Source: an uncultured Collinsella sp.
GTDB taxonomy: Bacteria > Actinomycetota > Coriobacteriia > Coriobacteriales > Coriobacteriaceae
Direction: 5' to 3'
Assembly (NCBI GenBank): GCA_900751665.1
Contig: CAADSV010000087.1
Location: forward strand, 1-5,347
Length of the DNA stretch: 5,347 bases
Shown here: positions 1 to 5,347 of the stretch, in pieces
How positions within the stretch are numbered: the first letter of the stretch is position 1
How the letters are laid out: each line of letters starts with the position of its first letter
Position numbers and translations under genes: made by a program
The notes under the pieces: model-generated
Seen by the model: only the letters and a program-made list of their open reading frames with translations
Told to the model about the DNA's origin: nothing
Database searches by the model: none

Positions 1-1038
1 CGCGCGTTGATTGTTTTTCTCTTAAGGCGGGCGGGGGGGCCCGGGTTTGTGGTGGGCAACACGGGGGGGCCGCCGGTCAACGAGATTGACGGCCGAGCCC
101 ACAACGAGTGGTTTGTGGCTGAGCTCTCGAGCTATCAGATTGCTACGACAACCGAGCTCCACCCCCGCGTGGCGGTGCTGCTCAACATCACTCCCGACCA
201 CTTGGGCTGGCATAAGAGTCATAAGAACTATGCGCTTGCCAAGATCAAACTGTTTGACAATATGGTCGATGACGATCTGGTGGTTGTCGACGTCGAAGAC
301 GCCGGCATTCACGAGTTCGATGAGTACATCTACACGCCGGGTCGTCGCATCTGCAAGGTTGCCTTTGACGAGCCTGAGGGCGAGGATGCCGCCTTTGTGC
401 GCGATGGCAAGATGATCGTGCGTCTGAAGGGTGTCGAGACCCCGCTCATCGCTACATCCGAGCTCAAGATCTCGGGCCATCACAATGTTATCAATGCCCT
501 GTGCGCTGCCACGGCTGCCTTGGCAGTCGGTGCCGATGTCGACGGTGTCTGCCGCGGTCTGGCCTCGTTCCAGCCGCTCGAGCACCGCGTGGAGCCGTGT
601 GGCGAGATTGACGGCGTGCGCTACGTCAACGATTCCAAGGCGACTAACACCGATGCGGTCGAGAAGGCACTGACGGCATTTCCCGATGACGACGTGATCT
701 TGCTGCTCGGCGGCCACGATAAGGGCACTCCGCTCACGGACTTCGCGCGCGTCGTTATGGACAACGTGCGCTCGGTCGTCTGCTTTGGCGATGCGCGCGA
801 GCGCTTCACCGCCGCTATGGACGAGGCTGATGTCGATGGCGATGTGGATATCGCCCAGGCGGATGACCTGCGCGACGCCGTGGACGTTGCCCGTTCGCTT
901 TCGAGCCGTGGTGACGTGATCTTACTTTCTCCTGCCTGCTCTTCGTTCGATGAGTTCTCGGGCTATGAGGAGCGCGGCCGCGTGTTTAAGGACTACGTGG
1001 CTCAGCTTGCCGCTACAGCGAAATCACAAATGGAATAG
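1..1038 (+). CDS. murD: UDP-N-acetylmuramoylalanine--D-glutamate ligase MurD (5' end missing)
   Basis: Cytoplasmic Mur ligase that adds D-glutamate to UDP-MurNAc-L-Ala using ATP. The frame is open from the left edge to TAG at 1036-1038, giving about 345 codons against roughly 450 or more for a full MurD. The N-terminal UDP-binding domain and the GKT P-loop are therefore outside the window, and the TTG at 7 is not the real start. Visible motifs, numbering codon 7-9 as residue 1: a degraded GNIGTP-type loop at 17-24, ELSSYQ at 39-44, NITPDHL at 60-66, AK at 78-79 (K79 matches the carbamylated lysine of the family), GHHN at 157-160, then the C-terminal domain with HRVEP at 193-197, NDSKATN at 208-214, GGHDKG at 235-240 and SPACSSFD at 308-315. 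NDSKATN and SPA(C)SFD are MurD hallmarks that separate it from MurC, MurE and MurF. The first ~85 bases look error-laden. ftsW follows after 8 bases, fitting one operon. Confidence 0.95.
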   Translation, partial: RALIVFLLRRAGGPGFVVGNTGGPPVNEIDGRAHNEWFVAELSSYQIATTTELHPRVAVLLNITPDHLGWHKSHKNYALAKIKLFDNMVDDDLVVVDVEDAGIHEFDEYIYTPGRRICKVAFDEPEGEDAAFVRDGKMIVRLKGVETPLIATSELKISGHHNVINALCAATAALAVGADVDGVCRGLASFQPLEHRVEPCGEIDGVRYVNDSKATNTDAVEKALTAFPDDDVILLLGGHDKGTPLTDFARVVMDNVRSVVCFGDARERFTAAMDEADVDGDVDIAQADDLRDAVDVARSLSSRGDVILLSPACSSFDEFSGYEERGRVFKDYVAQLAATAKSQME

Positions 1039-1041
1039 GGG
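1037..1041 (+). promoter_or_regulatory. Weak candidate ribosome binding site for ftsW GTG start
   Basis: AGGGG lies five bases before GTG 1047 and overlaps the murD stop codon, which would couple ftsW translation to murD. A better GAGGAG at 1053-1058 stands 15 bases before the in-frame ATG 1074, a longer spacing than usual. The choice of start is not settled by these sites. Confidence 0.35.
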
Positions 1042-1046
1042 TTGCG

Positions 1047-2567
1047 GTGAGAGAGGAGAGCCCCCGACAAGGTATGAGGAGGCCCGACTCGGACCGTGCT
1101 TCCTCACGTCGCACCACACCGCGTTCCAGCCGCGGCGGGCAGTCGTTTAGCGAACGCTATATTGCCGGCGTTCCCGCCCGTATCATGCGCCCCCGTTTGA
1201 TATTCATGGCCTGCTTGTTTACCTTGGTATGCTTTGGCCTGCTGATGGTGTACTCGGCGTCTTCGGTCGAGGCGCTGCACGAGAATGGCTCGGCGACGTT
1301 TTTTCTGGGTCGACAGGCCGCGTTTGCCGTGGTCGGTGTTCTGGCGCTGATTGCCATCGTGCGCGTTTTGCCGGACAGCTGGTTTGGGGAGGATGTGCTC
1401 AGGATCTTCCTTATCGGCATGATAGGGCTACTGCTTCTGGTGTTCTTGGTGGGCAGCGGCAGCCGCGGCGCCACGCGCTGGCTCAACATCGCCGGTATTC
1501 AGTTCCAGCCTTCCGAGTTTTTAAAGCCATTTGCCATTGCGTATTCGGCCATCATGCTTGATCGCTTCTTTTCGCCCGGTGGCAACATCAACGAATTCCT
1601 TCGCAAGATGGGCATCTACCTGGGCATTTCGCTCTTTCTGATCTTTATCCAGCCCGATTTCGGTACTGTCCTGATCATCCTGTTGACCCTCATGTGCATG
1701 GCGTTGTTTGCGGGTCTCGACCCCAGATTTATCATCGGCGTGCTAATCTTCGGCATTCTCGTGATCGTGATTGCGCTTGTCGCAGAGCCATACCGTATGG
1801 TGCGTATTCAGGTTGCCTTGAACCCTTGGGCCGACGAGTATGGTGACGGCTATCAGGCCACGCTTGCCATCATGGCCTTTGCCTCGGGCGGTCTGTTCGG
1901 CCGTGGCATCGGCAACTCAACCATGAAGTACTCGTATCTGCCCGAGGCACACAACGACTACATCTTGGCCATCATTGGCGAGGAAGTCGGTTTTGTCGGA
2001 ACCGTGCTGTTCTTCTTGGTGTTTGCGATGCTGATCTACTCGGCGTTTCGCATTGCCGAGCAGGCGACCGATCGTCGGGGCGCGCTCATGGCGTCTGGCT
2101 CCGCGGTCATTCTCGCAGTGCAGTTTTTGATTAACGCGCTGGGCATCCTCAACGTGTTTCCCATGACGGGCAAACCGTTGCCGTTTATTAGCTACGGCGG
2201 TTCGTCGATTATTGTGTCGCTCATGCTTGCCGGGTTGATCCTGCGCGTTTCGTACGAGAGCGCCCGCCGCGATGAGTATGACCGCCGCCGTGAGAGCTTT
2301 GCCGTTATGGATGAGAGTACCGCCGGCGTGCCCCACGTGCGCGGCGAGCGATCTTCGCGTAACGGTTTTACCGTCCTGGATGGCTCTGCGACCGACCCCG
2401 CAGCCCGCCCGCGTCAGCGAACGGCGCCGCAAGGTCGTCCTCAGCGCCCCACTCCTCGCAATGCGGGCGGCGGATATAATCGAATCGATTTGAACTCAGA
2501 CCCGTCGGCGCGTCTGCGTACCGACGACCAGGGACCGCGTGTACGAAGGGACTACCATGACCGATAA
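1047..2567 (+). CDS. ftsW: Septal peptidoglycan glycosyltransferase FtsW (SEDS family)
   Basis: Multi-pass membrane protein that polymerises lipid II into glycan strands at the septum, working with a class B penicillin-binding protein (FtsI). It has 506 residues, against 414 in E. coli; the surplus lies in a ~46-residue Arg/Ser-rich N-terminal segment and a ~95-residue Arg/Pro-rich C-terminal tail, both predicted cytoplasmic. Hydrophobic segments begin at about 51-70, 90-106 and 118-135. Family motifs seen are GSRGATRW at 138-145, FQPSEFLK at 153-160, QPDFGT at 202-207, the PEAHNDYILAIIGEE block around D304 (in the position of the essential SEDS aspartate) and PFISYGGSS at 379-387. RodA is possible from the fold alone, but position between murD and murG favours FtsW. 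The start is uncertain. GTG 1047 has AGGGG five bases upstream, while ATG 1074 has GAGGAG fifteen bases upstream; both are mediocre. The end overlaps murG by 11 bases. Confidence 0.93.
   Translation: MREESPRQGMRRPDSDRASSRRTTPRSSRGGQSFSERYIAGVPARIMRPRLIFMACLFTLVCFGLLMVYSASSVEALHENGSATFFLGRQAAFAVVGVLALIAIVRVLPDSWFGEDVLRIFLIGMIGLLLLVFLVGSGSRGATRWLNIAGIQFQPSEFLKPFAIAYSAIMLDRFFSPGGNINEFLRKMGIYLGISLFLIFIQPDFGTVLIILLTLMCMALFAGLDPRFIIGVLIFGILVIVIALVAEPYRMVRIQVALNPWADEYGDGYQATLAIMAFASGGLFGRGIGNSTMKYSYLPEAHNDYILAIIGEEVGFVGTVLFFLVFAMLIYSAFRIAEQATDRRGALMASGSAVILAVQFLINALGILNVFPMTGKPLPFISYGGSSIIVSLMLAGLILRVSYESARRDEYDRRRESFAVMDESTAGVPHVRGERSSRNGFTVLDGSATDPAARPRQRTAPQGRPQRPTPRNAGGGYNRIDLNSDPSARLRTDDQGPRVRRDYHDR
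2268..2564 (+). other. FtsW C-terminal cytoplasmic tail, Arg/Pro-rich, with repeated short motif
   Basis: The tail follows the last membrane segment (residues about 408-506) and is rich in Arg, Pro, Asp and Ser with no hydrophobic stretch, so it is probably disordered. It carries three related units: F-A-V-M-D-E-S at 418-424, F-T-V-L-D-G-S at 441-447 and Y-N-R-I-D at 477-481, the last followed by L-N-S. The first two share the pattern F-x-V-x-D-x-S; the third is looser. E. coli FtsW lacks a tail of this length. In mycobacteria the FtsW tail is reported to contact FtsZ and a class B PBP, so a divisome-docking role is a reasonable guess and nothing more. Confidence 0.55.
2545..2550 (+). promoter_or_regulatory. 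Ribosome binding site for murG, inside ftsW
   Basis: GAAGGG stands six bases before ATG 2557, within the last codons of ftsW. This spacing selects ATG 2557 over the in-frame GTG 2539, which lies upstream of the site, and over ATG 2569. Confidence 0.7.
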
Positions 2568-3672
2568 AATGACCGTTGCTATTGCAGCCGGCGGCACGGC
2601 AGGGCACATCAACCCCGCGCTCGCCTTGGCCGAAGAGCTCCGTGACCGTGGCCACCACGTTGTGTTCGTGGGCCAGTCGCGCAAGCTCGAGGGTCGTCTG
2701 GTCCCCGAGGCTGGGTTTGATTTTGTGCCCATTACGGTCACGGGCTTCGACCGCTCCCGTCCTTGGACGGCGCTGACCTCGCTGTGGCGTGTCAACAAAG
2801 CCAAGCGTGCGCTCGCCAGTCATTTCTCAAAGGTCGGCAAGCCCGATGCCGCCATTGGTTTTGGTGCCTATGTCGAGGTTCCGCTGCTGGGGTGGTGCAA
2901 GGGCGCGGGCGTTCCGTATCTGCTGCATGAGCAGAACTCTGTTCCGGGCCTGGCCAACAAGATGATGAACTCCCACGCCGCCCGCGTGTGCATCTCGGTG
3001 CCGGCTGCGCGTTCGGTCTTTGAGCGCGAAGGTGACCCTGACCACGTGCTCATGACCGGCAACCCCGTACGTCGCTCGGTGATCGAGGGCGATCGCGCTC
3101 GCGGCCGCAAGGCACTTGGCGTTCCCGAGGACGCTACGCTGCTGCTCGTCTTTGGCGGTTCACTTGGCGCCCAACACCTCAACGAGCGCGTGGTTTCGCT
3201 CAAAAACGAGCTGCTTTCGCGCAAGAACCTCTATGTGTTGCATTCGACGGGTGCCGACGGCTTTGAGGAGACCGAGCGCGCTTTGGCGCTGACGCCCGAG
3301 GAGGCGAAGCGTTACCGCGTCCAGCCTTACATCGACAACATGGGCGATATGCTGGCTGCTGCCGATTTGGTGCTCTCGCGTTCGGGCGCATCGAGCGTGG
3401 CCGAGATCGCTGCGCTCGCCGTGCCCTCGGTGCTCGTGCCGTATCCGCATGCGACGGCCGACCACCAAACCACCAATGCTCGTTATCTGGTCGACGCCGG
3501 GGCCGGCGTGCTCTGCGCCGATGCCGATATCGACGGTTCTGCCTTTGCCGATGAGCTGCTGCACCTGGTCGATGACGCGGCGGCACGCGACGCCATGCGT
3601 CAGGCGGCGCGTGGTCTGGCTCAGGATAGGGCCGCCGCTCTTCTGGCGGATGCGGTAGAGGGTTTGCGTTAG
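2557..3672 (+). CDS. murG: Lipid II synthase MurG (UDP-GlcNAc: lipid I N-acetylglucosaminyltransferase)
   Basis: Peripheral enzyme on the inner face of the cytoplasmic membrane that transfers GlcNAc from UDP-GlcNAc to lipid I, giving lipid II, the substrate of the FtsW encoded just upstream. It is a GT-B fold protein of 371 residues, close to the usual 355-370. The N-terminal acceptor domain shows GGTAGHINP at 12-20 and HEQNSVPG at 124-131. The C-terminal donor domain shows GGSLGA at 200-205, SRSGASSVAEI at 274-284 (E283 matches the conserved glutamate that contacts the UDP-GlcNAc ribose) and HQTTNA at 303-308. All expected glycine-rich loops are intact. ATG 2557 was chosen because of GAAGGG six bases upstream and because the conserved G-loop then falls at residue 12. 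The start overlaps the ftsW end (stop at 2565-2567), implying translational coupling. The stop is TAG at 3670-3672. Confidence 0.97.
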   Translation: MTDKMTVAIAAGGTAGHINPALALAEELRDRGHHVVFVGQSRKLEGRLVPEAGFDFVPITVTGFDRSRPWTALTSLWRVNKAKRALASHFSKVGKPDAAIGFGAYVEVPLLGWCKGAGVPYLLHEQNSVPGLANKMMNSHAARVCISVPAARSVFEREGDPDHVLMTGNPVRRSVIEGDRARGRKALGVPEDATLLLVFGGSLGAQHLNERVVSLKNELLSRKNLYVLHSTGADGFEETERALALTPEEAKRYRVQPYIDNMGDMLAAADLVLSRSGASSVAEIAALAVPSVLVPYPHATADHQTTNARYLVDAGAGVLCADADIDGSAFADELLHLVDDAAARDAMRQAARGLAQDRAAALLADAVEGLR

Positions 3673-3769
3673 TTAGACGGGATATCGTCGGTCGCCCTCG
3701 CGCTGATGCGGTAGGTGCGGTACAGTTAACGGGTTACAGGCAGTGTTTACGCAAGGAGTACACGAGCAC
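3673..3769 (+). other. murG-murC intergenic gap with short repeats
   Basis: This is the only sizeable non-coding stretch. TGCGGTA occurs at 3707-3713 and again at 3716-3722, and the 10-mer GATGCGGTAG at 3705-3714 also occurs in the murG end at 3649-3658. GGTACAG (3719-3725) and GGTTACAG (3732-3739) flank the palindrome GTTAAC. GACG (3676-3679) and CGTC (3686-3689) could form a four-pair stem that is too weak for a terminator and has no T run. No convincing -35/-10 pair is visible. The gap could hold a secondary promoter, an operator or nothing. Confidence 0.35.
3753..3758 (+). promoter_or_regulatory. Ribosome binding site for murC
   Basis: AAGGAG lies eleven bases before ATG 3770, a good core at slightly long spacing. 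It lies downstream of the in-frame GTG 3743, so it supports ATG 3770 as the real start. Confidence 0.75.
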
Positions 3770-5188
3770 ATGGCTGATTCCCAGACTGCAACCTCCGCGC
3801 CCGAGTTTAAGAGCGCCCACTTTATCGGTGTCGGCGGCGCCGGCATGAGCGGCATCGCCCTCGTTCTGCACGAGCGCGGTTATGCCGTTACCGGCTCCGA
3901 CCTTAAGACGTCACGTTATATCCGCCAGCTTACCCGCGCTGGTGTGAAGGTGCATGTGGGCCATGAGGCCGCCACGATCGACGAGGTCAAGCCCGACGTG
4001 GTTGTTGTCTCCACCGCTATTCCGGAGTCCAACCCTGAACTCGTGCGCGCTCGCGAGCTTGGTATTCCCGTGTGGCCCCGTGCCAAGATGCTCTCTGCTT
4101 TGGGCCACGGCTACACCACCGTCGCTGTTGCCGGCACGCATGGCAAGACCACCACGTCTTCGATGTGCGCCACCATGCTCGACCGCATGGGTCTGGATCC
4201 GAGCTTCCTGATCGGTGGCATCGTCGAGGGCTATGACACGAACGGCAAGAACGGCTCGGGCGACTACTTTGTCGCCGAGGCCGACGAGTCCGACAGTTCC
4301 TTCCTGTTCCTGAACCCCAACGTGGTCATTGTGACCAACGTCGAGGCCGACCACCTCGATCACTACTCGGGTATCGAGGAGATCGAGGCGACTTTCGCCA
4401 AATTCATGAGCCTGGTGGGCGAGGACGGCACCGTCATCGTCTGCGGTGAGGACCCGCATCTGGTCGAGCTCGCCAAGTCGACGGGCCGTCACGTGCTTTC
4501 CTACGGCTTTGCCGAGAGCAACGACATCGTCTGCATGCACCCGGATGTCAAGGGCATCCAGAGCGACTTTATCGTTCGCTTTGAGGACGGCACTGAGCAC
4601 GCTGTGGAGATCAAGAGTAATCCCGGTCGCCACAACATGCTCAACGCCACGGCGGTGCTCACCGTCGCCCATGTCCTGGGCCTTGACATCGACGCCGCCG
4701 CCAAGGCGCTTTCGAGCTTTGAGGGCGTCCGTCGTCGCTTTACCCACGTGGGCGATATCGATGGCATCACCGTGGTCGATGATTACGGCCATCACCCCAC
4801 CGAGATCAAGGCGACGCTTGCTGCCGCTTCGTCGCTGGGCTACAAGCACGTCGACGTCGTGTTCCAGCCGCACCGCTATTCGCGCCTGCAGGCCCTGTGC
4901 GACGACTTTGCCGATGCATTTGCCAATGCCGATAAACTGCTGCTGATTGATGTGTTCTCGGCTGGCGAGATGCCCATTCCGGGTGTTACCTCTAAGATGC
5001 TCGCCGATACCGTGCGCGCCAAGCATCCTGGCAAGGAGGTCGTGTACTGCTCCAGCCGTCTTGAGCTCAATCAGGAGCTCGAGCAGATGGTGGGCGAGGG
5101 CGACTTGCTGCTCACTATGGGTGCCGGTGACGTTACGACCGTCGGCCCCGAGTTTATCGAGTATTTGACTGCCAAGAAAGACGCTTAA
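3770..5188 (+). CDS. murC: UDP-N-acetylmuramate--L-alanine ligase MurC
   Basis: Cytoplasmic Mur ligase that joins L-alanine to UDP-MurNAc with ATP, opening the stem peptide; its product is the substrate of MurD. It has 472 residues, within the normal 450-490. The Rossmann-like N-terminal domain has FIGVGGAGMSG at 18-28. The central ATPase domain has the P-loop GTHGKTT at 122-128 (K126), AEADESD at 169-175, TNVEADHLD at 189-197 and GRHN at 286-289. The C-terminal domain has DDYGHHPTEI from 337 and FQPHRYSR at 365-372. GTHGKTT, EADESD and DYGHHPTE identify MurC rather than MurD, MurE or MurF; Mpl, which shares parts of these motifs, is less likely in this location. ATG 3770 follows AAGGAG, and the Rossmann loop then begins near residue 18, as is usual. 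The stop is TAA at 5186-5188, five bases before murB. Confidence 0.97.
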   Translation: MADSQTATSAPEFKSAHFIGVGGAGMSGIALVLHERGYAVTGSDLKTSRYIRQLTRAGVKVHVGHEAATIDEVKPDVVVVSTAIPESNPELVRARELGIPVWPRAKMLSALGHGYTTVAVAGTHGKTTTSSMCATMLDRMGLDPSFLIGGIVEGYDTNGKNGSGDYFVAEADESDSSFLFLNPNVVIVTNVEADHLDHYSGIEEIEATFAKFMSLVGEDGTVIVCGEDPHLVELAKSTGRHVLSYGFAESNDIVCMHPDVKGIQSDFIVRFEDGTEHAVEIKSNPGRHNMLNATAVLTVAHVLGLDIDAAAKALSSFEGVRRRFTHVGDIDGITVVDDYGHHPTEIKATLAAASSLGYKHVDVVFQPHRYSRLQALCDDFADAFANADKLLLIDVFSAGEMPIPGVTSKMLADTVRAKHPGKEVVYCSSRLELNQELEQMVGEGDLLLTMGAGDVTTVGPEFIEYLTAKKDA

Positions 5189-5193
5189 GTCTA

Positions 5194-5347
5194 ATGGGTC
5201 TGTTTAACGCCGTCATGGCGCTCTCGGGCATGATCGACACGGATGTGATCGAGGACGAGCGCCTTGCGCGTCATACGAGCTATCGTATCGGCGGGAAGGG
5301 CGGCCCCTTTGTTTCGGGCCCGCGCATTCAAACCCACCCCCGCACCC
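5194..5347 (+). CDS. murB: UDP-N-acetylenolpyruvoylglucosamine reductase MurB (3' end missing)
   Basis: Cytoplasmic FAD flavoenzyme that reduces UDP-GlcNAc-enolpyruvate to UDP-MurNAc with NADPH, supplying the substrate of MurC. Only 51 codons are in the window and the frame stays open to the right edge, while the family has about 300 residues. The peptide begins MGLFNAVMALSGM and carries RHTSYRIGGK at 26-35. This matches the N-terminal (N)T(S/F)xRIGG motif at the start of the MurB FAD-binding domain. ATG 5194 starts five bases after the murC stop with only a weak AAGAAAG upstream (5174-5180), so coupling to murC is likely; ATG 5215 is a less likely alternative. Residues after 35 (from about 5299) fit the family poorly, probably through sequence error at the edge. 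The identification rests on a short motif plus gene order. Confidence 0.85.
   Translation, partial: MGLFNAVMALSGMIDTDVIEDERLARHTSYRIGGKGGPFVSGPRIQTHPRT

Noticed and set aside
33..69. G-quadruplex or G-tract regulatory element at the left edge
   Set aside because: The G runs replace conserved MurD residues next to a contig edge, so sequence error is the simpler explanation.
22..717. A 231-codon open frame on the minus strand opposite murD
   Set aside because: It lies entirely within murD, runs through the low-quality left edge, has no family-like motif and is explained by the same codon bias.
1917..2823. Overlapping minus-strand frames across the ftsW end and murG start
   Set aside because: The translations are Arg/Gly/His-rich with no domain, and both + strand genes here are firmly identified.
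3676..3689. Possible transcription terminator after murG (GACG...CGTC hairpin)
   Set aside because: The stem is only four pairs with no following T run, and the downstream murC shares the operon's orientation and pathway.
3911..5026. A 371-codon open frame on the minus strand opposite murC
   Set aside because: Its translation has no recognisable domain, it is the mirror of a strongly conserved gene with all MurC motifs, and long antisense frames are expected in G+C-rich genes with G/C-biased third positions.
1..5347. A novel defence, mobile or biosynthetic system hidden in the window
   Set aside because: Almost every base is accounted for by murD, ftsW, murG, murC and murB, and no integrase, repeat array, RNA gene or foreign base composition is visible.

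Overview
This window is a stretch of the division and cell wall (dcw) cluster from a G+C-rich bacterium (about 60 % G+C by eye, strong preference for G or C at third codon positions). All genes lie on the + strand in the order murD (3' part) - ftsW - murG - murC - murB (5' part). The protein sequences and gene order, with murB directly after murC, suggest a high-G+C Gram-positive of the Coriobacteriia, most likely Collinsella or a close relative. That is an inference from recognition and no database search supports it.

Layout. Positions 1-1038 hold the central and C-terminal domains of MurD; the N-terminal domain and the ATP P-loop lie off the left edge. After 8 bases comes ftsW (1047-2567), a SEDS glycosyltransferase with long charged N- and C-terminal tails. 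murG (2557-3672) overlaps the end of ftsW by 11 bases. A 97-base gap, the only real intergenic space, separates murG from murC (3770-5188). murB begins 5 bases after murC and runs off the right edge. I see no RNA gene, transposon, CRISPR array or convincing terminator.

Together the genes encode successive steps of peptidoglycan synthesis. MurB and MurC make UDP-MurNAc-L-Ala, MurD adds D-Glu, MurG converts lipid I to lipid II, and FtsW polymerises lipid II at the division septum. Tight spacing and overlaps point to one polycistronic unit with translational coupling.

The outer ~85 bases on the left and ~50 on the right read as degraded. Reading frames are kept, but conserved residues are replaced by G/P-rich ones and there are homopolymer runs of seven G. 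This looks like sequence error at the ends of a contig rather than biology. I found no undescribed system. The least routine items are a motif repeated three times in the FtsW C-terminal tail and short repeats in the murG-murC gap.
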